From: Mucilaginibacter dorajii
GTDB lineage: Bacteria; Bacteroidota; Bacteroidia; Sphingobacteriales; Sphingobacteriaceae
Direction: 5' to 3'
Assembly (NCBI RefSeq): GCF_024808255.1
Contig: NZ_JANTYS010000006.1
Location: 186,001-250,000, forward strand
DNA: 64,000 bases
Every line of letters begins with the position of its first letter. Positions within the stretch are counted from its first letter, which is position 1. Below, in pieces: positions 1 to 8,971 of this stretch. Made by a program: the position numbers and the translations under genes. Under the pieces are notes generated by a model. It did no database searches, was not told the DNA's origin, and saw only the letters and a list, made by a program, of their open reading frames with translations.

Positions 1-1
1 C

Positions 2-424
2 GGTTATCCCCAACAAATTGCCGCGATTACCATGCAGCTTTTAGGGCTCATCAATAATGTGATAGCGCATCGCGAATATAGCGATGATCCGGTTGGTAAA
101 TTGATCTCCAAAGCTAAATTCATTATCCAGGAGTCGTTTGAGGATACTTTGGATATGGAAAAGCTGGCGCAAGCCCTGCCTATGGGATATTCTTCTTTCC
201 GTAAAGCGTTCAGGCGCATCACCGGCGAATCGCCAAATCAATATCACCTGAACCTGCGGCTGGAACGGGCCAAAAATCTGTTGACCACCACCGTTTTAAA
301 TACCAGTGAAATTGCCGATCAGACGGGCTTTGAATCGGTATTTTATTTTTCACGGTTGTTTAAAAAGAAGAATGGTATATCGCCTACAGCGTTTCGTAAA
401 AAGAGTGTTCAAACAGATCTGTAA
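2..424 (+). CDS. AraC-family transcriptional regulator, C-terminal part (5' end outside window)
   Basis: The reading frame is open from base 2, so the gene begins upstream of the window and the ATG at 32 is probably internal. The visible 140 residues end in a two-helix-turn-helix AraC/XylS domain: a first HTH around the LAQALPMGYSSFRKAFRRITG segment region and a second around the SEIADQTGFESVFYFSRLFKK region, followed by the family ending GISPTAFRK. The sensing domain is not visible. The last 16 bases overlap the 3' end of the convergent sugar isomerase-like gene. Its position beside a minus-strand rhamnosidase cluster makes it a candidate sugar-responsive activator of that cluster, which is inference. 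Family assignment is firm. Confidence 0.88.
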   Translation, partial: GYPQQIAAITMQLLGLINNVIAHREYSDDPVGKLISKAKFIIQESFEDTLDMEKLAQALPMGYSSFRKAFRRITGESPNQYHLNLRLERAKNLLTTTVLNTSEIADQTGFESVFYFSRLFKKKNGISPTAFRKKSVQTDL

Positions 425-1233
425 CGTTCGGCTAACAGATCCTTCATAAAACAATTAATGCCGAACTGGTCTGCCACCGGCTGATTGGTGAAAGGGATAG
501 TTGGCATATAAGGTGCCGGGCCAAACTCGGTTGTTATGGGTAGTAAACGTGTACCTTCTTGTCTATTGGTTGATATAATTCTATCCCACCAATTCAAAAA
601 CTGATTAAGGGCGTATTGCCACTCCGGCGCGGCGGGGTTGGGCACTTGTGACCCCTGTTCAAATCCAACCCGACTATGAATATGACGGCTGCGTTTTATT
701 GCCTCATCTACAATGCTGCTAAAGTTTTGCAGCATGCTTTCGGTAACACATACCCAGTGTGAAAAATCTGCCGTGATCAAAAAATCAGTTTGTAAGTTGA
801 ATAACTCAGCAATCATTTGCGGCGAATAGCCCGATCTCCCCCGGTGTGTTTCGTGGGCAACTGTAACCCCTGTTTTAGCCGAAAACTCCTGTGCCATGTT
901 TATCAGATCAAGATTTTGCTGTATTGAAAAATAATCCCGGCCCGTATGAGAATTGATGAGGATTGGGCCGGGTTCGGCACAGTGGTATAGGTTTTTTACA
1001 AATGATTCGCTAAAAGCTTTAAACGTACCGCCTTCGGCCTCGTACTGATGGGTTACAATGAACATTTCATGCCGTTGCAGGTAATTATAAAGCAGGTGCC
1101 GGTTATCCTCATCAGCCGGCACCCAGGTATCTACCCCGTGGTAACCTGCAACCCTGATCTTATCCAGGAAGGTTTGTAGTGGCAGGTGCTCATGTCCCCA
1201 AAGCGGGCTAAGGATTTTAATTTCCATCTCCAT
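409..1233 (-). CDS. Sugar phosphate isomerase/epimerase-like TIM-barrel protein
   Basis: This 274-residue protein has the xylose-isomerase-like TIM-barrel pattern with candidate metal ligands at the expected strand ends: Glu128 (VAHETHRGR), Asp156 and His159 (ADFSHW), His184/His186 (RHIHSR) and Glu236 (TTEFGP). There is no signal peptide, so it should be cytoplasmic. Family members isomerise or epimerise monosaccharides or inositols, but the substrate cannot be read from sequence. It is the last gene of a minus-strand cluster, 27 bp after the six-hairpin glycosidase gene, and probably acts on a monosaccharide released by that cluster. The start could also be Met3. It overlaps the convergent AraC gene by 16 bp. 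Confidence 0.8.
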   Translation of the reverse strand: MEMEIKILSPLWGHEHLPLQTFLDKIRVAGYHGVDTWVPADEDNRHLLYNYLQRHEMFIVTHQYEAEGGTFKAFSESFVKNLYHCAEPGPILINSHTGRDYFSIQQNLDLINMAQEFSAKTGVTVAHETHRGRSGYSPQMIAELFNLQTDFLITADFSHWVCVTESMLQNFSSIVDEAIKRSRHIHSRVGFEQGSQVPNPAAPEWQYALNQFLNWWDRIISTNRQEGTRLLPITTEFGPAPYMPTIPFTNQPVADQFGINCFMKDLLAERYRSV

Positions 1234-1260
1234 TCAATTGCTGTTTAACACAAATACGCA

Positions 1261-3759
1261 TTATAGGCCCTTTGTCACTATGAATTTTGTAGAACTTGCA
1301 CAGCGTTGTTTTACAGTAAAACTCCCCAAATCATCTGTTTTTATATCCCTACTGAAGTTATTGATGTTAACCCTATAGTTTGCCTGTGCTTGTAGGCCTT
1401 TAACTGTAAAAGAGTAGTTATCTGCCGACGTCATAATCCATGAAAAAGCGTCTGTCCCCCACGAATTTATCTGCATATTTATCGGTTGCTTTGATAGGGC
1501 GTTTACCTGCATAATCACTTCGTCTTTATTGCCCGGATAAAAGGTTAGCATATTTCCGGTCTTACCGGCACCAAAGCCATCTTTGCTTTTTATTGAAAAG
1601 CCGGTAGTACTCATTTCATAATCATTTACATTCAGTTTCAACCGGTATACAGTGTCTCTTAGCGTGTATGAGAATGTGGTGCCGTTTAGTTGTGCAGGCA
1701 TGTTGGGTTCAATTCCCATCCGGTTCCATTTTGGACGGATTCCATAAATATCGCGGTATAGTGCTGTTATTGTCGTAGAGATGCCTGCTAAAATATCGTC
1801 TCCCTGCCCGGTTTGTGTTGCCCTGTCATAACGTTGTGATGAAAGCCCGTCCTTTTTATATTGCTGAAGGATATTGTTGATGTATTTTAACGCGATTCCC
1901 TTATTGTAGGTGGCATATGCCCTTATTCCAAGATATCCCCAGGTTGGAAAAATGTCGCCATTTTCGTATTTTGGAAATGGCCAGTTGCCGCCAGATACCT
2001 CTTCTCTTTTAAATGAATCGAAGCATAATGGCCAATGAAAAAGGTTTTCTTTGATACTCCTTGCTTCAACCTGGTCAAGGATTTGCGCTATGCGTTGCTG
2101 GTCGTCGCAAAGCCCGAATGCGATGGCCGCGAAGTTTACGGGAGTAACCAGGTTATCGCCATGAATTGAGCCATCATTGTCGCGCCAGTAAACATATTGC
2201 TTCTTGTCTGGCGACCAGAATCCGCCTTCGGTTATGGGTTTGTTAAATGCTGTTTTAAGGCGTTGCGCTACCGCTGTATAATAAGCAGATTTTTCCTGGT
2301 CGCCCAATGTTTTTTCGCAGTTGGCCCAAAGCGTTAAGGCCTCATACATCTGCGCGTTAACAAACGAGTTTTCATAACTTGCCCAAACAATATCCAACCA
2401 GTCGCTGCATTTTTTTTCTGAAATATTGTTATTCATCATCTCAAAAATTCCGTTATCATTCGAGTCTCGTTTTATTAACCAGTCTAACGCCTTTTCGCAA
2501 GTTGTTTGGTGCAATTGCAGCCATTTGATATTGCCACTCAGGTCAAATTGTTCGGCTGTATTAATTACAAAGTCGGGCTGCGAATCTATCGTGTATCCCC
2601 ACATCGCCTCGTAATACCCGGTTTTAGGGTTATAGGTTCCCGGGATCTCATCGCCCGGCACATTATGCCAGCGCGATAGTACACGCCCACTGGCCAAAAC
2701 AGCTTCATCACGTTCCTGGTCAAGCGTTGCCGACATGTTTTTGATATAGTTACTATCGTCCACAGCCATGCCTATCTGTGCAAAAAATGGTTCATGCAAA
2801 CATTTCCAGTTAGATACCCAGCCATTTGCGCCTATGATGTTGTTGTCTACCACGCCGTATCGCCCGGTTGTATTTAACAGTTCACGTACTGCCGCAGCAT
2901 CTATCCCTGGTAAGGTACCCCTGGAATATTCTTTAAAATAATCTACATATTGTAAATCAACCTCCAGTTTAACCATACTCTTTTTGATTTGAAAAGGTGC
3001 GAATACATCTGCTTTGCCAGATACAAAACGGCTTAGGTTATATCTTTGCTCCAGGCGACTGTTAGTTACATATTGGGTACAGGTAAATTCGTTATTTGCG
3101 CTGTGCGAATACTTTGTAGCAATTACATTTCCATTGCCAGTTTTGGTGCTGATGCGCAGGCCGTTGCCCGATTCGGCATTCCAGAAAGTAACCCCACCGG
3201 TGTGCACGCCATAGGTATCATTAACCTGTTTGAGGTATTTACACCAAACCATCCCACCATTATCCAAAATGCCTCCTTTCCAAACATCCATACCGGCAAA
3301 ATTATATTGCGGGAATGCCATATCTTCCAATTTGGTAGTGTTATTGTATTCTCTTGTAATACTCCAATGTATTTTATCGTGATATACTTTAAATTCCCAG
3401 GTTTCATTTACAGCGATAGTTTGATCGCCGTATATTAACCCAGATAATCTTATTAAGCCGTTGTTTTGAGATAACTTGATACCGTTAAACTGGCTGTTTG
3501 AAAAAAAAGACTTGCTTTTTGTACTGATACCGGTGTAAATACCTGCCGGGGATAAAACATTTTTCCCTTTTATTTTTAGTTCCCGGATAAGGTATCCTTT
3601 TGAAAAGTCAATTGTTATGGATAGTTTTTTATCAGGAATAGCCAGGGTAATTGTTCTATTACCTGTTATTATGGTTTTGAGCTTTTTATCATGGGCAAAT
3701 ACCTGTACCAGCGCAAGTAATTGTAGTATTAAAAAAGCGGTTAAAAATCTTTTGATCAT
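1261..3759 (-). CDS. Secreted (alpha/alpha)6-barrel glycoside hydrolase, family uncertain
   Basis: The 832-residue protein has an N-terminal signal peptide (MIKRFLTAFLILQLLALVQVFA), a beta-rich N-terminal region (about 30-280), a helical six-hairpin domain (about 290-680) and a beta-sandwich C-terminus. The middle has features of GH63/GH78/GH94-like and MGH1-like enzymes: a WGY segment, KRDSNDNGIF, CSDWLDIVWASYENSF with a candidate acidic residue in DWLD, and FPTWGYLG. The order resembles a beta-sandwich plus barrel hydrolase, but I cannot place it in a CAZy family. It lies between the isomerase and PhyH genes on the same strand, suggesting a role in periplasmic cleavage of the oligosaccharide that the GH78 gene also targets. 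A hydrolase is likely, and the specificity is unknown. Confidence 0.65.
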   Translation of the reverse strand: MIKRFLTAFLILQLLALVQVFAHDKKLKTIITGNRTITLAIPDKKLSITIDFSKGYLIRELKIKGKNVLSPAGIYTGISTKSKSFFSNSQFNGIKLSQNNGLIRLSGLIYGDQTIAVNETWEFKVYHDKIHWSITREYNNTTKLEDMAFPQYNFAGMDVWKGGILDNGGMVWCKYLKQVNDTYGVHTGGVTFWNAESGNGLRISTKTGNGNVIATKYSHSANNEFTCTQYVTNSRLEQRYNLSRFVSGKADVFAPFQIKKSMVKLEVDLQYVDYFKEYSRGTLPGIDAAAVRELLNTTGRYGVVDNNIIGANGWVSNWKCLHEPFFAQIGMAVDDSNYIKNMSATLDQERDEAVLASGRVLSRWHNVPGDEIPGTYNPKTGYYEAMWGYTIDSQPDFVINTAEQFDLSGNIKWLQLHQTTCEKALDWLIKRDSNDNGIFEMMNNNISEKKCSDWLDIVWASYENSFVNAQMYEALTLWANCEKTLGDQEKSAYYTAVAQRLKTAFNKPITEGGFWSPDKKQYVYWRDNDGSIHGDNLVTPVNFAAIAFGLCDDQQRIAQILDQVEARSIKENLFHWPLCFDSFKREEVSGGNWPFPKYENGDIFPTWGYLGIRAYATYNKGIALKYINNILQQYKKDGLSSQRYDRATQTGQGDDILAGISTTITALYRDIYGIRPKWNRMGIEPNMPAQLNGTTFSYTLRDTVYRLKLNVNDYEMSTTGFSIKSKDGFGAGKTGNMLTFYPGNKDEVIMQVNALSKQPINMQINSWGTDAFSWIMTSADNYSFTVKGLQAQANYRVNINNFSRDIKTDDLGSFTVKQRCASSTKFIVTKGL

Positions 3760-3840
3760 TAAATGTTGTGGTTTGGTAATTTTTATAAACGCAGGCCTAA
3801 CCGATGAGTGAAAATTAAAACATCAGTTAATTAAACATTA

Positions 3841-4650
3841 CTACACACTATAAATTAGTGGTGTAATTTCATTGTTATTTAAAACATCGCCAATTTTTAA
3901 GGTAGATAATACCTCATCACTTAAAATGTTTTGTGTGCCGTTGTATGTATTGCCATCGGGCATATAAGCACAGGTCATAGCCCGCCTGTAGCCAGACGTC
4001 ATGTTGGCATGTGCGCCGTGTATGGTAAGGCCGTTGTGAAAAGAGCAGCTACCTGCTTTCATTGGTGCAGCAACAGATTTGCTTTCTTTAAATTCGGGGT
4101 AGGTAGTAAAAATAGCGCCCATATTTTTGCCTATACCCGGGTTTTCAAAAGTAGTTTGCAGGTAGGAGCCAGGTATAAAAAACAGGCAGCCATTTTCATA
4201 AGTAGCATCATCAAGAGCGACCCAGATTGACAAAGCTCTACGATCACTAAACGACCAGTAAGGTGTATCCAAATGCCAGGATGTGGGATTGGCCCATGGC
4301 TTTTTTACCAAGGCCTGGTCATGCCATATTCTAATGCCATTTACCCCGGCCAGCTGTGCGGCCATTTTACCCAGGCGTTCATCCAGCATAATTTGTTTCA
4401 TTTTTTCGTTATCCTGCCACAGGTTAATCAGCTGGTCAAAAACATTGTCATAATAGGATTTGTCGGCGTCGTCACCTTTACCATAAACTTCTTTACGGTC
4501 GGGCATTTTATTACCGTTTCTTTTGGCAATGGCTTCATCAAGTGCTGTTTGCCAAAACTTAAGTTCATCTGGCGATAGGAAGTTATCAATTACAAGAAAG
4601 CCGTCGCGGCGGTATTGCGCAACTTGCTGCTCCGAAAGGTCGTTTTTCAT
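3841..4650 (-). CDS. Phytanoyl-CoA dioxygenase (PhyH) family Fe(II)/2-oxoglutarate oxygenase
   Basis: This 269-residue cytoplasmic protein has no signal peptide and carries the PhyH iron-binding facial triad: His126 and Asp128 in SWHLDTPYW, and a distal His near 211 in NGLTIHGAHAN. Arg222/Arg223 in SGYRRAMT would bind 2-oxoglutarate. PhyH proteins hydroxylate or oxidatively modify small molecules, and many bacterial members have unknown substrates. It sits 81 bp upstream of the six-hairpin glycosidase and 142 bp downstream of the GH78 gene, all on the minus strand. An oxygenase inside a rhamnosidase cluster suggests it acts on a released sugar or aglycone. That is inference. Confidence 0.85.
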   Translation of the reverse strand: MKNDLSEQQVAQYRRDGFLVIDNFLSPDELKFWQTALDEAIAKRNGNKMPDRKEVYGKGDDADKSYYDNVFDQLINLWQDNEKMKQIMLDERLGKMAAQLAGVNGIRIWHDQALVKKPWANPTSWHLDTPYWSFSDRRALSIWVALDDATYENGCLFFIPGSYLQTTFENPGIGKNMGAIFTTYPEFKESKSVAAPMKAGSCSFHNGLTIHGAHANMTSGYRRAMTCAYMPDGNTYNGTQNILSDEVLSTLKIGDVLNNNEITPLIYSV

Positions 4651-4792
4651 TTTTGGATTTACTTGGTTTATGGCTCCAAAAGTATCGCAAATGCTGTTCG
4701 AACGTTAGCACAAGATCGCCTAATTTTTGTACTTTTTGATATATAGGTGATCCAAAATATAAGTTAATACGGCATAGGCTAAACAGTTTGGA

Positions 4793-7444
4793 TTATCGGC
4801 TGTAATGGTAATTTCCGGCACCAACGGTGAATTGTTGATAGCTTTTTCCCTCATAGTCGGGCACGAAGATCTCTGCCGTTGTATTTTGAGGAATGGTAAC
4901 CGTCATATCAAGTTTTTTACCGGTAATTTCCCATTTGCAGGCAATAGTTCCATAGGCACAGTCGTATTTCCCCTCGGCCCAGGTGAGGCCGCCACCTATT
5001 ACCGGCTTAATCATGATTTTCTTGTAACCCGGGGCGGCAGGCATAATCCCTGCGATGTGCTGGTACATCCAGTTACCTATCGCGCCATAAGCGTAATGAT
5101 TATAGGAATTCATCGATGATTCCTCGAAGCTACCATCGGTCCTAATGCCATCCCATCTTTCCCAGATGGTGGTTGCACCCAGCTTTATTGGGTAAAGCCA
5201 TGAAGGGTAGGTGTCTTGTAACAATAACTGGTAGGCAATACCATTGTAGCCAAATTTACTTAATGCATCGCATAGGTAAGGTGTACCTAAAAAACCCGTT
5301 GTTAAATGGTTATTGTACAATTTGATGTTATTAACTAACCGTGCCGCTGCCTGTTGCCTTAGGTTTTGTGGCAACATATCAAATTCCAGCGCGAGGGTGT
5401 ACGCCGTTTGCGTATCAGACGAAATTAATCCATTAGTGGTAACATACTCGTTCACAAATGCCTTTTTTATTTCCGTTAACAGGTTTGAATAATATTCCTC
5501 CTCTTCCTTTTTATTCAATACTCTTGCGCTATTGATCAGCAGTTGGGTGGAGTGGGCGTAAAAGCACTGCGCTATAAGGTATTTGTTGGTTATTGCCGAT
5601 GTGCCGTCCCTATCGTTATTAACGCTGTAAAACAGCCAATCGCCAAAATGATTGCCGGTAACCCATAAGTTATTTTTGGTTTGCTTGCGGATGTACTCAA
5701 CCCATGCTTTCATACTTGCAAACTGGTTTTCTAATATGGTTTGATCTCCGTAAGCCATGTACATGTTCCAGGGTACAATTGTTGAAACATCGCCCCAGCC
5801 AGAGCTTCCTCCAACCTCGTCGTTGCCATTGGTAAATACGTCTGGTATTACATGTGGGATGCTGCCGCTGGCGTACTGATCTGCCGCCACATCCTTTAAC
5901 CATTTGGTGAAAAAGTTGTGTACATCCATATTGAAAGCCGCCGTTTGTGAAAACACCTGGGCATCGCCGGTCCAGCCTAATCGTTCATCGCGCTGGGGGC
6001 AGTCTGTAGGTACATCTAAAAAGTTTCCTTTTTGTCCCCATTGAATATTATGCTGTAATTGGTTGAGCATCGGGTTTGAACATGAAAAACTTCCGGTTAC
6101 CTTCATATCCGAATAAATAGCCACCGCAGTAAAATCATCCGGGTTTAATGCCCCCTTAATGCCAGATACCTTAATGTACCTGAAACCCTGCCAGGTAAAC
6201 TGTGGCTCAAAGATTTGTTTAAGGGAGTCTTTTAGTATATAAATATTTTCGGCCCTTGCGGCACGTAAGTTTTCGGTATAAAACTCGCCCGATTTATCCA
6301 GCACTTCCGCATGGGCTATTTTAACAGAATCACCCCGGTGTCCCTTTATTGTAACCTTTACCCAGCCAACCAGGTTCTGGCCAAAATCAATAATCTTTTC
6401 ACCACGCGGTGTGGTAATCACTTTTAAAGGCCTAAAAGTTTCATGTTGTTTCACAGGCTCATTATAGGTAGCTACCAGTGTGTTTTTAGGATAAGAAAAC
6501 ACATTCACGGCCTGCCAATTCTGGTCGTTATAGCCAGGCTTTGTCCATCCGGTATTTTCCAGCCGCGAGTCTATAATGCAGCCGTTATAGATTTCGGCAA
6601 ACCGCAGAGCACCAGTAGCCGTTTTCCAGCTTCCGTCGGATGAAATGATCTTTTCTGAGCCATCTGTGTAGGTGATTTTAAGCTGTAATAACAGCGCAGT
6701 TTTTTTACCATAAAAATCAGGCCGTGGGGTGTACGGCCCCAGCGGACTACGGTACCAACCGCTGCCAAGCGTAACACCAATAACGTTTTCGCCGGCTTGC
6801 AGTAGGCCGGTAACATCATAAGCCTGGTATTGCAACCTTTTATTATAGCTCGTCCAGCCTGGGGTAAGGTAACCATCGCCTACTTTATGGCCGTTTATTT
6901 GGGCCTCATAAAAGCCGTGAGCGGTAATATAAGCGGTGGCTTCACGTATTTTTTTGTTGATGCCAAAGTTAGTTCTGAGCAAAGGCGCCGGGCCGTTAAC
7001 AGCGTCATTAATAGCCCCTATCCAGCTTGCCTGCCAGTCGTTGGGAGTTAAAAGCCCCATTTTCCATGAAGATGGTACGCTCCATGCGGATGCTTTTCCC
7101 TGGCTATCCCAAACCCTCACGCGCCAAAAATAAACATGCCCGGATGTTAGCGCTTTTCCTTTGTAGGGGATGTATACAGATTGATCTGATATCACTTTAC
7201 CGCTTGACCATAAGTGTGTTTTATCGGCCTTGGTAAACAAATTTGAATCTACCTCAATTTCATAAGCCTGCTGAAGCACTGCTTTGTTATGATTTTCTGA
7301 TAACTGCCAGCTAAATTTAGGCGTGGGGGTATCAATACAAATGGGGGGGTCCTGGTTTTCGATAAGCAGTCTTTTTAAAACTACCTGTGCCCGGCCTGTT
7401 TGTGATAACAATAAAAAGCAGCCAATAAGAAGTGATTTGTTCAT
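4793..7444 (-). CDS. Secreted alpha-L-rhamnosidase, GH78
   Basis: The 883-residue protein has a signal peptide (to about residue 19, QTGRAQ) and the multi-domain order of bacterial GH78: N-terminal Ig-like domain with the fibronectin-like FYWRVRVWD pattern (VYFWRVRVWD), the galactose-binding module with LGSGWYRSPLGPY, then the (alpha/alpha)6 catalytic barrel. The catalytic loop is DCPQRDERLGWTGD at about residues 480-495, and the later TTIWERWDG motif is also typical. It should release terminal alpha-L-rhamnose in the periplasm or at the cell surface. It is the first gene of the minus-strand cluster, so the cluster promoter should lie just above 7444. Length is normal for the family. Confidence 0.93.
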   Translation of the reverse strand: MNKSLLIGCFLLLSQTGRAQVVLKRLLIENQDPPICIDTPTPKFSWQLSENHNKAVLQQAYEIEVDSNLFTKADKTHLWSSGKVISDQSVYIPYKGKALTSGHVYFWRVRVWDSQGKASAWSVPSSWKMGLLTPNDWQASWIGAINDAVNGPAPLLRTNFGINKKIREATAYITAHGFYEAQINGHKVGDGYLTPGWTSYNKRLQYQAYDVTGLLQAGENVIGVTLGSGWYRSPLGPYTPRPDFYGKKTALLLQLKITYTDGSEKIISSDGSWKTATGALRFAEIYNGCIIDSRLENTGWTKPGYNDQNWQAVNVFSYPKNTLVATYNEPVKQHETFRPLKVITTPRGEKIIDFGQNLVGWVKVTIKGHRGDSVKIAHAEVLDKSGEFYTENLRAARAENIYILKDSLKQIFEPQFTWQGFRYIKVSGIKGALNPDDFTAVAIYSDMKVTGSFSCSNPMLNQLQHNIQWGQKGNFLDVPTDCPQRDERLGWTGDAQVFSQTAAFNMDVHNFFTKWLKDVAADQYASGSIPHVIPDVFTNGNDEVGGSSGWGDVSTIVPWNMYMAYGDQTILENQFASMKAWVEYIRKQTKNNLWVTGNHFGDWLFYSVNNDRDGTSAITNKYLIAQCFYAHSTQLLINSARVLNKKEEEEYYSNLLTEIKKAFVNEYVTTNGLISSDTQTAYTLALEFDMLPQNLRQQAAARLVNNIKLYNNHLTTGFLGTPYLCDALSKFGYNGIAYQLLLQDTYPSWLYPIKLGATTIWERWDGIRTDGSFEESSMNSYNHYAYGAIGNWMYQHIAGIMPAAPGYKKIMIKPVIGGGLTWAEGKYDCAYGTIACKWEITGKKLDMTVTIPQNTTAEIFVPDYEGKSYQQFTVGAGNYHYSR

Positions 7445-8187
7445 GATGTTTTAAAAATGCAGGTGACAGAAAATATATTGCATGTTGTTTCATTTGCAAT
7501 GTTAAAATCTACAACGTTGAGCATAAACTTTATCGCCAATAATAAAAGCATGTAATATTGGGGGTTTGCGGTAAACTGGTACCCAAATATAAAACGGGTT
7601 AAATACAGAACCATCCTGTGCTATCTTTAAGAAGTAAGCGGGGCAACAGCTTGGTCTTTGGGGGGTAAAGCAAAGTAAAGAGGAAAATAGTTTTAGAATA
7701 ATTGCTAAGCTTCCTCAGTGAAATCGCGTTAACATTTCCGCATAAGGTAATATCTTTCAATGGGCACAATAGGTAGCCGCTATGCGCAATGTCATTAAGT
7801 TAAGAGCCTGTTCAGTTGCTCCATGGGAGCAAAAGTTTTTGTAGTATGTAAAAATAAGATTTTTGCCTGCCGTTAGGTACGCTACACAGGCTCCGTACCT
7901 ATGGCACGGAGCTTTTTTCTTGTTATTTCTACAAAGCTTTACCCCCTACGGGGGATGCTTAATGACTTGCACTATGCGGCGTTTTGTTTGGTGCTTTTGT
8001 TTCTACAAACAGTAGCCGCTATGCGGCATTCTTTCGCCTTATTAAATATTCTATGCCGCATAGCGGCTACCTATTTGTAGAACAAGTAATTTATGCTTTT
8101 TTGCTCCATAGGAGCTACCTTTTGCTACGTAAATCTTTAAAAGCAATTTCCCTGAAGCTTCATTCAAACGAAGCATTTTCCCGGTAA
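7445..8187. other. Intergenic region with a cluster of REP-like hairpins
   Basis: No open frame of credible coding quality lies here. Bases 7445-7760 should hold the promoter of the minus-strand GH78 cluster, but I see no convincing consensus. Bases 7769-8115 hold several short palindromes and an inverted pair, listed separately. The ORF at 7984-8187 runs straight through these palindromes and is not a gene. Confidence 0.7.
7769..8115. repeat. REP/BIME-like cluster of short palindromic repeats
   Basis: Three copies of a GTAGCCGCTATGCG core are visible, at about 7772-7786, 8011-8026 and, inverted, 8056-8070. The last two form a head-to-head pair: bases 8000-8030 and 8052-8083 are nearly reverse complements, including flanking TTCTACAAA/TTTGTAGAA. 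Between and around them are small hairpins: GCTCCATGGGAGC (7818-7830), a GCTCCGT/ACGGAGC stem (7890-7912) followed by six T, CCCCCTACGGGGG (7942-7954) and GCTCCATAGGAGC (8103-8115). This mosaic is typical of REP-type intergenic repeats. The 7890-7917 hairpin could also terminate transcription. Confidence 0.65.
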
Positions 8188-8784
8188 TTATTTTATAAAA
8201 TAACCGAGGAGTAACACAAATTTCAAAGAGGTTCTCAGGTGCTTTAGTGCTGTAGTTAGCTGGTTTTCAACAGATCTTTTTGAAATGTTAAGTCGTGCCG
8301 CAATTTCGGTGATTGATAAATGATCTCCGCGGCTCATATTATATATCTCGCGGCACCTTTTGGGTAAGGCGTTTAGCAATACGTTAACTGTTTCGTTAAT
8401 CTCCTGTTCGCCAATGTTAAGCTCGCCCTGGTTGTGGGCGTGTGTGTGGGCAACCAACAACCCTTCATTTTCAATATATTGATAATCCTCAACGTATTGC
8501 AGTGGTGCTCCCGCTATGGTTTGCTTTTTTCTGATGCCATGATAGCTGGCCGCGGTGACTACATAGCTTTTAAAGGAATTGATTTGGAGTTGCCTACGCT
8601 TGGTCCATATATTCAAAAAAATATCGTGGGCTATCTCCAGTGCAGTTTCCTCGTCCTTAACATACTTGTAAGCAATACTATATACTTTAAACCAGTGGCG
8701 TTCAAATAGTTGATTAAACGCTTTTTCGTTGTTAAGTATAATAGCCTCAAATAATTCTGAGTCTGTTAAATTGTCGCTTGGCAT
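8188..8784 (-). CDS. ECF RNA polymerase sigma-70 factor (Bacteroidota FecI-like)
   Basis: This 198-residue protein has sigma region 2 (about 24-90: AFNQLFERHWFKVYSIAYKYV, then ALEIAHDIFLNIWTKR) and region 4 (about 130-185: LPKRCREIYNMSR, then SITEIAARLNISKRSVENQL, the promoter -35 binding HTH). It ends in a short hydrophobic tail (KFVLLLGYFIK), common in this subgroup. It is divergent from a FecR-type anti-sigma gene with a STN-type SusC behind it, the arrangement of trans-envelope sigma control. It should drive the SusC/SusD/GH92 genes when the anti-sigma factor is released. Confidence 0.93.
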   Translation of the reverse strand: MPSDNLTDSELFEAIILNNEKAFNQLFERHWFKVYSIAYKYVKDEETALEIAHDIFLNIWTKRRQLQINSFKSYVVTAASYHGIRKKQTIAGAPLQYVEDYQYIENEGLLVAHTHAHNQGELNIGEQEINETVNVLLNALPKRCREIYNMSRGDHLSITEIAARLNISKRSVENQLTTALKHLRTSLKFVLLLGYFIK

Positions 8785-8971
8785 ATAGTTGGGTGAGATA
8801 AAGCTATGGATTATTGGGAATAAAAAAAATTATTCATTCCAACACAGCAATCTAAAATACTACAACGCATAAAAAAATAATAAAAAATAATCTTTTTTAT
8901 GTGTGTTGCCAGGTGCTTATGTATCTATACTTATGTAAACCAAATTGTAAACTACAACAATTAAGCTATTC

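Noticed and set aside
3046..3438. 130-codon plus-strand frame
   Set aside because: Shadow of the six-hairpin glycosidase gene on the other strand.
7984..8187. 67-codon frame in the gap before the sigma factor
   Set aside because: It runs through REP-like palindromes and has no coding character.
8785..8971. Clear sigma-type promoter pair between the divergent sigma and FecR genes
   Set aside because: The stretch is AT-rich with several weak matches. None has both elements at a convincing spacing.
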